60,118 nt of DNA from Symbiodinium natans (lineage: Eukaryota; Sar; Dinophyceae; Suessiales; Symbiodiniaceae): the NCBI GenBank assembly GCA_905221605.1, contig CAJNDS010002754.1, forward strand, positions 231,887 through 292,004. The letters are read 5' to 3'. A program made the position numbers and the translations under genes. Of this stretch, positions 11,401 through 24,200 are shown in pieces. How positions within the stretch are numbered: the first letter of the stretch is position 1; each line of letters begins with the position of its first letter. Below the pieces are notes generated by a model. That model saw only the letters and a list, made by a program, of their open reading frames with translations, did not search any database and was not told where the DNA came from.

Positions 11401-14400
11401 GACGGGTGAACGTTTTGAGAACGAGCGAAGGAATTTCAGGACGAGAATGTGGGCTTCCGGCATTGGGTGCAACCAGGTGCCATTTTGAAGTGTCCCTGGG
11501 GTTCAAGCTGAAAAATTTTCAGCACTCGGGCATTGTAGGGGCTTTACAAATTCTGCAACAGCGTCATCACAGCCATGACCAATTTGTGTGTTCGGATTTG
11601 GGCATTTATCCACGTTCTTTCCCGAGGCCCGCGGGTGCAGAATGCTGGGGCCTGAGGTGAATGAGGTGACTAGGAAAAATGCGAGACCACACAAATCAGC
11701 TAAACATGCAGAAGCTGAGTGCCGTTGCCTGTCCCACGGCATTCTTCAGTGGACTGTGCGGTTTTTTCTGTTCCTGAAAGATGCTCGCGTAGTTGTATTG
11801 CTCAACGGTTCAGGCATCACCTGCACCAGCGGAAGGCTGGGAATCGATGCAAAAGGGGCGGTATCAGTCACAAGCAAAAAATCCATAAATTGCCTACTGG
11901 CTTTGGGCCTAGGGTCAGCTGCCGTTTGCAGTGGTTTGGGTTGAGATGTGACCGTGCTTGCGGCCCTGCGGCATGTGTCCTCATTCCCTGGTGCAGACAA
12001 CTTCTGAGCACCTATGCGGGCCAGAGCTTCCTTGTCAACGGCCCACGTACAAAACCTATTTTGTACATCAAGTGGCAGCTTCCGCGAGGGCTTCGACTCT
12101 CACCACGTGATTCGGTGCCAATGCAGGCACTGCCTTCGGGGGGCACGTTTGAAAGTTTTATCCAGTTTAGGCATGGAATGTAACAGTTCTCGCATGTTCT
12201 CGCATTCCAGGTTTCCGGCTTCGGGGTTTCAGAAAAATCTTGAGGAGTTCGGGTTGCTGCTGGTTGGTGCTTGTCTACTGTGCCCGGAAAAATCCACACT
12301 GTTGAGCGGTAACCCTGCAACCTATGCCAGAACTTGTGCATATTCATTTTTTTTTCCATCTGCTCATGCTTCTCACAAACTTCTCAGGGCGCACAACAAG
12401 CGTACGTCTACGTGGGTGTGCCCGGCGGCCGTTGCCCCGGCTTCTGCCAGCACGTGCAGCTTCGGCTTCGAGTGTCTCGTGCTTAGGATTGGAGATTGAG
12501 GTTCAGCTTGGACCAATGTAGGATGAGGATGCGAGGTTCTTTTTAGAACCCTTCAGCACGTCCCCCGATTGTTATTCATGCGGTATGCTGCGGTATGCTC
12601 TTGTAATTCAAGGCATGCAGCAACTTCGCTCAGACACGGGATGTCCCGGTCTGTAAGTGCAAACACTTGTCAGAAGGCACGAGACAACCTGAAAAAAACA
12701 CTTATGTCTTGGAATTGCACGTGCCCCCGACTTCCTACCTCTTGCCTCTGCTTCGTGGATTTCCCCGAACAGGGCCGCCTTTTGTGGCCAGCTGACAGGC
12801 ACAGGTGGTGTAAACAGCGGTCTCCAAGAAATACACACAGAACCACAAAAGGCACAAGCTTATCAAGACTTTCCTGACAGCCTGGTGAGGAATGGCCGCC
12901 CCGACCACTGCCGTGCAGGTCGGCGGGCTCTGAGAGGGGCGAACTTGGGTCCGAAACGTTCGCCGAAAAGGTTTGGGGTTGAGGTCTGCGCATTTGGCAT
13001 TGCTGGCTTTGCAGTTTATTGAGGTCAAGACGGGAAAACATGCACTCATTGAGCAGTCATTAAGCACTCAGGTTCGAAATTGTGGAAGGCCTCGCCTAAC
13101 TCCGAGACTGACTTCAGTTCGCTAACAAGCCTTGCGCCCCCGAGTTCGACTAGATTTGGCCGGCCCGACAACCAACCCTAAGTTGCGATGCCTGGGCAGA
13201 CAATTCTTGGGCTTCAAGTCTTTTGGAAGGTGTTGAGGTTGGGCATGGAGCAGGCGAGACAAAGCCTCGGTCGGCGGATGTGGAAAAGCGGAAACGGCAA
13301 GGCAGTGGCCCAGAGGGCGACTTGGGAAGGGTTTCAATTTGTTTCGTTCACTGGCTTCGGAGAAGTTCGGGTACAGCCAGTCGGGACATGCACGGTAATA
13401 GCGAGGAACGGGTCCATTTTTGCGACGCGACTCATGTTTGTGCTCTATCTTCCAGTCCCTTGCATGGGGCGTGACCGACATACCCAAAGAGCAAAGAATC
13501 TTCCCAGACCCATGGGAATGCGTCTAGACAGGATGCTTCGGAGCTCCAGACACAAGCACGCGATGCCAGCATTGTCCTTGGCTCGTTAACTGCATACAGA
13601 GCAGCAGTGGCCCCCATGCCAGTCTCAGACACACTGGCAAAAATGAATCCACAAGTCCTCCGTCTTGCCTTGTAGGTGCGGATATGTCATTTCCGGGCAT
13701 TGCGCCCTCGACTTTCTACCGCCTGCACTCCACGCAAAAAGACACAGAGAATTTTCACCTGCGCCTTCGCCTCGAGCCATGGCCGCACTTCAGATTCTTC
13801 CCCTCCGCGCGGCAGTGACACCCATTGCAGGCCGTCCCTGCGCCTCACATCAAGGCGGCGGGTTCAGCGGCGCATAGTTCGGGGTTTATGAATGCTCAGC
13901 TGCGAAAAGCTTGGAATCCTGACTTCGGGTTGTCTCCTCGCCAGTCGTGAGCATCGACAGCTTCGAAATGTCGCGTGTGCCCCCAATTGTCTCAGAAGCC
14001 CCTTCAAAAGGTCGGGCCGCCCAGCCGCGAAGTTTGGGGAGTTTGGGGACACCGCTGGCTCTAGTGACTGCTGCCAGCTGGGTGCCTTGGCGGAAACCAT
14101 GGGCTTAGGGTTCTACTGACCTCTGGGTGTTATCAGTCAAGGCATGGCAAAAGGGTTTCGAGAGCTATCATCGCGGCAATTGCCTCAAGTCCTCAGTTCC
14201 CATTGTCCACTCGGAGCTAGGTTTTATAAACATGGCACCAGAACTTATGATGGCTTCTGCTTCCTGTCAGTCAGTACTTCTGCTTGATGAGCAAGCCCCC
14301 GTTGAAGAGGTTTGCCACAGAGGATCCAGATGAAAAACATGTAGGGGATGAAATATGATGAAATGGGAGACCACCGCTTCAACTGCTGAAGATGCCCATG

Positions 14401-14690
14401 TCAACAAAGCGTCGCAAAGCATCCCGACCCGGCATTTTCCTGCATGCAGATTCAATCACATAGGACAGTCCAATAGGACCTAGGATCATGGCAGCGTGAA
14501 GCAGAGACCCACACAAAGGTTGCCTCGCAGCGCCGCCGTGCCACTGCGCCTCTCGTGGCGCGTGCTGCAGGGAAGGAGGCATGGCATTGTAGGCATGAAC
14601 ATCGTCTTTCTCCACCAGGCAGCTTTACTTCAAAGCAGGGAACCATGTTCCAGCTTATGAAATTCGCAGACTTTTGGGGCATTCACTTCA
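8500..14690. other. No recognised gene; hypothetical ORFs only
   Basis: No conserved family is visible. The longest frame is 10191-10847 on the minus strand (about 218 codons, no domain recognised), opposite a plus-strand frame at 10442-10924. A (CT)n microsatellite lies at 9594-9612. An ATG in good context at 13779 opens a 32-codon frame, but I could not connect it to any downstream exon. Confidence 0.5.
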
Positions 14691-15110
14691 TATGAAATAT
14701 ATTGTGGAAAGTTAGGAAAAACCAATGAATAATGAGGAAAGATAAGAAAAGCAAAGACTGAACGACGACAGACACATTCAATTCCATTCACATCTCCTAA
14801 AGTTTAGAAAGACAAAAACACCCTTGGAAGAAATACATTTTGTTGTAGTCTTTTTTGAGGGTTTTTATAAAAAGAACAAATGACCCAAGAAATGCTCGTG
14901 ATACTAGTGTAGTTTTGGCAGTGGAAAATGGGCTCTTCATATTAAGTATACATTGAGTATCAACCTTTGTTCAACGGTGGAAAGGGAGTGAACGGAGCAG
15001 AGATGATGAAATTATGAATTCAGGAATGCAAAAATGTCAGCCAATGAAGAGAGAAAGTAATACTTTAGAAGAGTGAAAAGATCACGAGCCCTTATAAGTA
15101 AGACGTGTAC
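14690..15110. promoter_or_regulatory. A-rich intergenic block upstream of the aldo/keto reductase gene
   Basis: Base composition changes sharply here to A-rich DNA with many GAAAG and AAAGA stretches, unlike the GC-richer flanks. It ends about 135 nt before the proposed start codon at 15246. Position suggests a 5' intergenic or promoter region, but no defined dinoflagellate promoter element is visible. Confidence 0.35.
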
Positions 15111-15233
15111 AGTTAGTGGCCACCAACCGCTCTCTGCCTGTTTCGAGCATGAGAATGCAACCCTGATCGCTTTCGTTAAGTCTTGAGGCACTGCACCCCG
15201 CCGCCGGAACAAATCTTGCGCGTTTAGGCTTCT

Positions 15234-15245
15234 AGCCGTTCTTTC
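15234..15245 (+). promoter_or_regulatory. Candidate spliced-leader acceptor and 10-nt 5' UTR
   Basis: The sequence TTTAGGCTTCTAG ends in AG at 15234-15235, exactly 10 nt before the ATG at 15246. Dinoflagellate mRNAs receive a 22-nt spliced leader at such acceptors and often have short 5' UTRs. The assignment is inference from position. No copy of the leader itself is present. Confidence 0.3.
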
Positions 15246-18200
15246 ATGACCTGCCTCAAAGAGGCACGCGATTCTCTGCGAGTTGCGCCAGCGCGCCGGC
15301 AACTCCTCGGAGCCGTTGGTGCAGCAACAGCGGCGCAGGTGGGCGTGTGTCTAAAACGAAAAATCGCGGCATCTCCACCAGCCACAGTATCTGAAATTCC
15401 AATCCTCGAACGGCCATAAGTCAGTTGTTTTCCTGTCAGTGCAGATGCATCTCTAAGCTTGAACAATACATTCCAGAGTGCGAAGGGCCTGATGAGTTTC
15501 CGAAAGTCTCGGTATCCTTTGTGACACATGCTTGATAACTTCAGTGTCGCCCTATGCAACAGTAGGCACGGTCAAGCTTCGACAGGCCCAGCAGGCCTTA
15601 GCAAAGACAGCGATCAAGCCGACCAACGAGGCGCCGGCGCGATTTGCAGTGCAGAGCAGCTTCAAACTTCGCGGGGTATGGCATTCCCAAAAAGCATAAT
15701 TGCAAAGACTTTTGGACGTGCTGACCCGCTGTGTGGTCGGCTCAAGGGAATCCTTTTGACTAGTTGGGTGCTGCCCGCCTTGAACTGTGGGTGCTGAGCA
15801 TTAAGCTTTCAAGCAGAGAATTGGTCAGGACTCACAAGGATGACTCCACTTGCGGCTGCTGTTTGAGTTGTAAGTCTTTAACTTTTGTTAGCGCTAAATC
15901 GAAGGTTTGCAAGTCGTTTTTGTGTTTTTTGTGTTTTAGCCTCCGGTTCGTCATCAGGAAACCTGGCGTTTCTTTCCGTTGCTTTGTGAGGTGCTCAAAA
16001 CAGTGGATGGCATTCGGCAAAAGCGCCTGGGAAACTCGGATGTGGTTGTCTCCGAGGCAGCCTAAGCGCGGGGCAGCCTGGTGGCGTAGAGAGCGTTTTA
16101 GTGCGGGTTGAGCGCAGTCCCTTAGAGAATCCTCTTCGCAGTCGACTCACCCCGCAGTTGGCGCTGGGCACGCAGCGATGGGTCTCCGCGGACTTCAACG
16201 CTCCAGATGTGTCTGGGATGTGGCAATGTGGTTCCATTTTACGTTGTTAATGGCTTTCAGCGCGAGGGAGGGACTTCACCATCAACAGGAAACTTGGCAT
16301 CTGCGTATAGGACAAGTCTTAATTGGTGTTTGCCAGTCGCACATGAACCCTCATGATTGCCAGAGTGCTTTGCAGCAGCCCACACAGCTCCCAGTCTTCT
16401 GTGCGGTTTCCTTTACAGTGCCATAAGACTTACACCAGGCAGTAGCCGATGTTTTGCATGGCCTGGTTCTTGCGCAGATCTGCGTAGCAGGCAGTTCCTC
16501 AATCCGGATCAGAGATGCGAAGGAAGCAAACCATATGTGGCCCAGGAATCCCAATGCCAAGCTTTCCTGGACCGGGCCGTGCTGGGGTCGGGCGTCAACC
16601 TTGTGGACACAGCGGAGCAGTCCCTGAGACTGCAAGCATCTTGGGGTTCGGATGGGCTCGGGGATATTCAGGGTGGATTTGAAGGTCCAACAAGTTCTTG
16701 TCTGAGGCCCAAGTGGTGCAGCCAGTACTTTATCTTAGTTCACCCAAGCCCCGGCCCCGACTGTGAGCCTTGAAGGCTCGTAGACTCAATGACTTTTTTG
16801 GCCAGGTATCCGATCCCGTCAGATGTCGCACGTCCCGAGGGGCTTTGCGAGGAGGTGATAGGCAAGCTGGCAGCGCTCGGAGTAGGCTTTGGGTTTGGCC
16901 AAGACTTTGTCCAATTTGTCCCTCAGCTTGCCCAGCTCTGCGTCGCTGCTGCCGGGTCAATTAAAGTACCTCTGATAATCTTGCAGGGTGACCGCGCGGT
17001 CCAACTCATGCTCATGCCTAGTCGGGACCGGTTTAGTGTATGATTTCGTTTGGAGTTCAGAGTTGCTTGAGCATGCTTGAGCGACAAGTTCCGTTTGCAC
17101 CACTTAGCTCCACCAACGAACTTGCCGAGGCCGTTGGATGGCAAAAGAGGCTGGACGACGTCGCAAACTCGCGAACTGTCGGCACAAAAAAAATGAGGCG
17201 GCGGCGCAAGTTAACCGTGCCTCGCGCAGGTACTGTAGACAACTTAAGGGCTGCGAAGGGATTCTGATCGCTGTTCTTGTTCGTGCTTCGGGAAACTGCA
17301 TGGGCCATGTCGCGGTTGAAAAGTAACATGATGTCACAGCGCTCGGGGCATTAATCTTTTTCACGGATCCCATCTGAGCGATTCCTTGCAAAAAGCAGTC
17401 TTCATAGCATCCTCGGGACTAAGGCTGGGACGGTTTAGGTGACCCTTTGACCGCCCCGGCCCAGGTGATCGCCACAAAGATCACGGGAGGCTTCAATGTC
17501 ACCCCAAAGAACATTCGCAACTCGGCAAGATGTGACGCAATCTGCTTACAGTCTTTCTCGTCTCAAACTCAGTCTTCATCCGGTTCGATCGTTGGGTCTC
17601 TTAGTTATGCCCTGACCAATTGCCTGTGCAGTTTGGCTGAATTTGGGAGAACTTTGACAGGTCTCATGAAGGCTAGACCCCCATCTTGCAGTGAGCACTC
17701 AGGGTCCGACTGCGAGGGGAGCCTGAAGCGCCTGGGCACCGACTACATCGATGTCTACCAGCTTCACTGGCCCTCGCGTTATTCGCCGCAAGCCAACTGG
17801 GGCCAGAGCCTCACATACAACTACTCCGTGGAAGAGTGGCTTGCTTGCAGATGAGGGGGAGGTTGTGGCAGGGACGTGGCAGGGACCGGGCTCGGGTCCA
17901 ACAAGGAACCCTTCCTGTAGGCCTGCCACCAGAAACTTCGCCAAACCTCACGTTCCACTGGAGGTATGGTGGAATGGGCATGGAGGGCGCCTCCTTCGAG
18001 GAGCTTTGCACGTCCATGGGGTCCCTAATCAAAGAGGGCCGCCTGGCAAGAGTTTAACCTCAAGCGCCGCCGACACTGCATACACCGCCATCCGCAGCAC
18101 GAAACAGTATCCCTATAAAGGGGGTGTTGCACAAATTCCTGCCGACAGTGTGACTACATCTACAAGGGCTCGTGGCCTTTTGGGTTTGTCGAGGAAGCGA

Positions 18201-21200
18201 GCAGTGAGAGAGAGAGAGAGAGAGAGTCAGACGAGGCCAGCCTAAGGAGGGGGCGGCCCGTGGGTCGGAAGAGTGTTTGGTTCAGGTGCCCGGGCGGACG
18301 TCGCGTTGCCGGCCTGCAACACGGAGGAGGAGGAGGAGGAGGAGGAGGAGGAGTAGCGGATGCGAACCCAACGCAGGCCAGCGCCCACAGCAGAGGACAC
18401 GGACAGTCAGAATGTCAATGCAAAGGCAAGTGGACAGCACGATGGGTCAAGAACAAAGGTAACGAGACGACGAATGCGCGGACCTCCATTGGCAGCGGAA
18501 TGAAAGTGAAAGCGAGTTCGCATGAATTGGGGGAAAGGGGGGGAGCTCAACGGGCCAACGGCGGGGCTAGCGGGCGGATGGCGGAAGTAGAAGTATCATT
18601 CAAAGCCTCCGAGTGGAAGTCACAAAACGGGCCAGTCACTGAGAACGTGTACTGGGCAACAAGCTGCAAGGTGACAGCAGCAGAGTACAATTGCGAACTC
18701 AACCCGGAACGCGATGCAAAATGCCCTATCCTTGTTATTGGTGTCCTGCTTTTGTTGAGTGCCTGGGGAAGTCCTGCCGGGGAACGGGTTGAACAGCCGC
18801 CCTAGTACCCTTAAACATCCGAACAACAACCCCGCTCTCGACTGCACGACCATGCAAGACCACGGCTCGTACTCACGGGAAGAAGAAGAAGACTAACGCT
18901 ACATAGCAAGTCTGGCTTTGTTATCTCTGGTTCGGTTTTTGACCCGTTTGAGGCCGCGGGTTTCCGGTAGTTTGCATGACGAGAGGTTCAATTTAGCTGC
19001 GGAGTTTGACAATACTGAGTTTACTGGTGGCTCAGGCAAAATCCGAGGATGGGGTTTGTGTGCCTTGGACTGCATCCCTTGTGCTTTCTTGGTCTTATGT
19101 GTGGTTTGTTCAGGCAGGCAGCCTGTGCAGAAGGAACGCCTTGGGGTTTTTGCAACATGCCGATCGCTGGTTCAGTTTGTGTGGTGAACCGTGAATTTTC
19201 GAATGTTAGCCCCAAGGACAAACCTTGTTCGAGCTGTGAGAGTCGAAGCCCCAAACCTTGCAAACAATCCAGCTATGCAATGCTATGCAGCTATACTGCA
19301 GCTATACATTGGTGGCACCGGAAATTGGCCCACCTTGTGATTCTGGACGGCATGGAAGCCAGGCGAATGCCGAATCATTGTTCAGACCACGTGCGAGCCA
19401 GGCGGCCCCGAATCGCCGGACAGAAATGCTACATCTGTCTGCTACCTCCACCCTTCATCTCTCTAGGGTTCACCATTGCGTCGGCATTCCCCTACGGAGC
19501 GAAAAGATGTCAATAGCCAGGACCGTACAACCCCTGCAAGACCTAGCCACAGGGGTTTTATTGCTGCGCTTTTCATGTTCCTTTGCCCATACTGTGACAC
19601 ATGTAGCTGCATTTCTCATGTTAGGTTGAAGAGTTCCTTTAGGCAGGAAAGCCCACATGTGCATATCTGCGTATTGCAAACTCGGCCCAAGTCCCTTTTG
19701 CAGTCCATCCGTTGCTCCGGCCGCTGAGGCAATGACAATGCTTTCGGCCTCACGGCGTGCTGCGAGACCGCGAAGAGACTCAATGTTCCGCCGCCAATCT
19801 CATTTCAAGGCCGCAGCTCAGATGTTCTTTTTCAGGTGTTGGCTGCAGGGCCTCACTCAGGGTCAGGGTTCAGTTTCTAGGTCCTGAGGCTGCTAATGAT
19901 CTGGAAGGTTCCTTGGTGGAGCAAGTGGTGGCAGGAAAAACTTGCGAGGAATCGCATCGCTCTGTTATCAATGGGAATCGACTTAGTCCTTCTTAAGGTG
20001 TCTTAAGCATCCAATTCCCAAATATTTCTAAATTCCAGGAAAGCCAGCGGAACCCACCGAAAAAGTCTCAACCCAACAGGGGACTACAGCATCATCGACC
20101 GGAAGTCCGAAGAGAACGGCGCATCTCGGCTTGTTGGGCCAAATGCTGCCCCGCACTTGTCAAATTGATGGTCCCTTTTTGGGTCCCCATTATAATACGG
20201 CACCTAGTAATTAGGGTACCCAAACAGGGACCATAATTTTGACAACCACCCATATGAGAACTTGGGCACCGCCTGCCTCGCAGCCGTCCAGCACACAGAC
20301 AGCAGGTGTCTGACACATGCGGGCAGAAGTCCATGCAGTCCGTGCCGCTCTATCCCGAACCTTGTGCCAAAAACATGCTGCATTCTTCAGCCAAGCACAC
20401 AGTATGCCGGCGTAGAGCCCAAGAATGCCAAGACCACTGCAAGAGCAGTCTAAAGACTCCAAGGCAATTGAAGAGCTCCAGGGACCAAAAAAGGCCATTC
20501 CGCACTTTGCACTTTGTGAATCTTTATGAAGAATGGGACCGAGGCGAGAGCGAGCTGTGGAACACCACGGAACGCAAACCCGATTTAAACAGAGTCACGA
20601 AGCCAATCCGTCAAAAAAATCCAAAATAGGAAAGTGCGCCCCTACCACATCTCCGTGACACGGAAGGGTGCAAGCCTCAAAAAATGCACGGGATTTTGGC
20701 CGAGCACGATTTCGAGGATGGAATGCGGACCCGGGCGACAGCACGATTCGGCGTCACCGAGAGGCCAGGAACCGGCGCGCTACTCGTCGATGTTTCAGAC
20801 AGCTCTTCACGTATCCGGGCCCTGAAATGCGCACGGCGTGTAGGCGAGAGCATGACGGGCCCACAGGAAACGATTTCGAGACACTGTTTGCGTGCGGGTG
20901 CCCGGTCCGGTCAAACCTATCTAGTTCAACACAAGAACCCCAATGTGCAAGCACAGCTTGGGGCAAAGCATCAGTAAGCAAAGACAACTACGCGCACTAC
21001 TGTAGTTGCAGGCATGCACAATCTTGAGAAACTTGCTGGGCTGCCACAGAAGAGGCAACTCCACGATGACACCGCAAAACGAAGTCACAAGTGACTTTGT
21101 GTCCCTGCTTGTAGCACCCCCTCCCCTTACAGGCCTCAGTGACTCTGGTCGTTGCATCCTACTTGTTCCGAGCGGAAAATGAGCGGAACTGGGAAGCTGC

Positions 21201-24200
21201 AATGAGTAAAATAAACAAAAAGTTCCTGGCTTAGCCCTGGCCTCTGGTGCCTTGCACCTCATATCACCTTACCATTTACTTGCCGACCTTGTGCTCCTTC
21301 ATTGCTGGACCTTCCTTGCTTAGCATGCTTATGGATTCCGGGCCCTTGCAGCTCAGCGCTCTAGCAGGTCGTAGGCTTTGCCTGGCATCGCCCTCAGCCA
21401 AGGTCTTCGAGGCCTCGTCTCCAATCCATGAGAACGCATCTTGATCTGCGAATGTGTTGGGCATGCCGGTTCCGACTTTGGATTGTGCCGAGCTGGATCT
21501 TTCAGTTTGGGGAAGAAGTGATTTTCCAGGTTTCAAGGTGAGGGCGGGCAGTGCAACTGTCCTGTGCCAGCCTCGGTCCACGAAACTTGCCAACGAGAAT
21601 TTGACCACCACGACCCGGAACATCCCGGAACTGCACATGCCCAAAGTAGACACACCCCCTTGAAATCCCAATGCCAACACCAGCATCCCAGACTCCTCCG
21701 GACGAGGTTGGCTTCATGGCCTACAATGCTCTGGCTGGAGGAATGCTAACAGGTGCTTTGACTTCACGCGGTTTAGGAGGCTCTGGCTATGGGGACACTA
21801 AAGAGTCCGTTGACCGGCACCAAAGTAGATTGCGTAAACCTCATGACGTGATGGGCTGCAGAGAGTGTGGAGGGCGTTGAGGATGGGACAAATCCGTTTC
21901 ATGCCGCTGTGTTAAAGGCAAATACCTGGACCAGCCGGCCGCCTTGGACAGCCCCTCAGATGACACGGCCGAGAAGTTGATGAAGGATCGGGCTTCGGGT
22001 GAAGCACCGCATAGTGCTGCGAAGCGCCTCATGCTGCGTCCCCAGCCCCGTATGACAAGCCGAGGCGTTTAACCCTCCACTGTTAGACCTAAACCACGCG
22101 CTATTCTCGCCGCCTTGTTTCTGAGGCTGCTTGCAGTTGGTAGCAAAATGTCAGGTTTTCAGGTGGGGATAGTTGATGTCAAAGCATCTGCTACGGCCCG
22201 CTTCGACGAGCGCATATGAATATCTGAACACGCTCTGCGTTGCAAGGATACGCTTAGTAGGTACTTGTGCCTCTAGTTCATCCTCGGGCGGCACGAAACA
22301 GATCTGGTATCCGGCCCGGCTTTAACATTCCCTGCAGTCCGTGTATTCTGTACGTACTTCACCTTCCATTTGGATGCTACAGTCCTGACCTCTAGCGGAC
22401 GAAGTTGATGGAGAGACCTTCAACCTAGGTAAGAGGGCTGCCTTGTTCGTGGCACGAACGTGCCACATTGATCGTACACCTTTCCTCTTCTGGGATACTG
22501 GGTGGTTGCTGACTGCCAGAGCAATACGGAGCACCCCAGAACTGTGTGGCGACTTGTTTTACTCGTTGTATGATGTCCTTCCATGGTCCTTGGAAGGACT
22601 CCTTCCTAGTCAACACGGCCAAATCCCTCATGTACTTCGCGGTACGAAACTAAGATCTGTTCGCTCTTGACGTTTCAGCTGGTCTGCGTTGCTTAAAGTT
22701 TTTGCAGTGGACAATGTTCACATGATTTCCGCTCCGTCTGACGTACATCTGTTTCTGGAATCTCTGGAAGGTGCTGACTTAGGATTAGGCTGAGTCCAAG
22801 ATTGAGGGTCTGATTGGTAAACGATTGCAGCTTGGCCTCTCACCTCCACACACAATTCCGACTAGATAAGCACATACCACAACATATCAGGTGTACGTGG
22901 CCTCCTCCAAACCTCTAAAGACCCCAAACGGCCTAAGGGGATGAATCCTCCCTGCCTGTTCCCAGAAGCCACGGGGCCGCATGGATACCTACGGCTGGGG
23001 CGGCACCCTCTACCGTCCTTCAGATGCGGTGATCGGGGCAATGAGTTCTCGCATTTGGTTCAGAGATTGTGTGGGTAGTTGGAGATCAAAAGGGAATCAA
23101 TCAACCCTTCTAGATGACCGACCCGTATGCAGTGAGGATGTTTAGCTGTACGATTTGGCTTTGGCACCCTACCACCCGACCAAAATGAAGACCCATATTG
23201 TTGGGTTCCGGAGTGGGGGGGTGAGATTGTTTATCTTGAGTCTCGAGAAGACTTCGTTAAAATTTACCCCCGCCCGAGCCCACATACATGCACATGCTCG
23301 CACTTAGGGGTTTCCAAGGGGCATAGGTAATGAAGTACTCCCAAATGCACCCTGGGCGCGAAGTACAGAAGCCATTGGCCCCCGTATTTAGTCTTTCAGT
23401 CACCCGGGAAGACTCGTCATTTTTTAGTAGCAGCACGCGAGCCACCTTGAGGGTCGCAGGCAGAGTCCTCTTTGACGGCAGCATGTTGCTGCCTTCGCCG
23501 CCTGTAGTCCTTGGGGTTTGGAGTTTGGAGTCACGTTCTAGATGTGCCCAGCATGCAGCCAATGCCGAACCAACTCCAAAAACCCAAACATCCTGGGCAT
23601 CAAGGGTATCCAGCTTTGTCCAAGCAACCCCGGTGACGAAGGCTATCGATCCGAGGCTGCTGTGGAGGCACCGGGGGGCTCAATCTCATGCACAAGTCCA
23701 GTTGCCGAACGCGGGCCCCTTGTGCATGATCCAGGGTGCGCAAGATCTGTTCAGCCGATGTGGTTACGCCCCAGAACCGGTCAGATGCCACTGTGTCGGC
23801 GACTGGGTGTTTGTGCACGGGGGAGGACAGGACTATGTTTACAAGAAAAGGCTGCGCCTCGAGCCAAAGACGAGTTGAAGGCCGCATACACATGCACAGA
23901 CGCACACAAGCACGAACACACGCACCCGCGCACACGCACCCGCGCACACACACAGACAGAGAGACACACGGGCTTGTCCAAGGTCAGTGTGGAGTTGTTG
24001 AGGGCGTTGACGGCGCATGACGTTGGGACTGCTTGCGCGCAGGGGATGCTGAATGATATGTATGTTGAGTTGGCCGGAGCTGCTTGTGCAGTGTGATCTT
24101 TTGGTTGCGTGGGGCATTCTCCTGCCCAAGAAGCCACAGATCAGCAGCGCGGACATGTTGCATCCCATTGTCCTTATTGAGGTGGTGGTCAAGCTTTTGA

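Noticed and set aside
13779-13877. ATG in strong context opening a short leader-like frame
   Set aside because: A better start with in-phase exons exists for the reductase at 15246, and no other exon joins to this frame.
21446-21500. Candidate reductase exon reading VLGMPVPT
   Set aside because: The proper exon for this segment is 19729-19809 (LNVPPPISFQ), which fits phase and order; this one lies after later exons.
21276-21686. Minus-strand ORF of 136 codons with protein-like composition
   Set aside because: Its most convincing part is the reverse complement of the reductase exon at 21403-21435, so it is a shadow frame.
23880-23975. CRISPR-like regular repeat
   Set aside because: These are simple CA/CG microsatellite units without spacers.
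23542-24096. 184-codon plus-strand ORF
   Set aside because: It is read-through of the 26-nt reductase exon at 23642-23667 into flanking intron and a CA repeat; the rest has no family signal.
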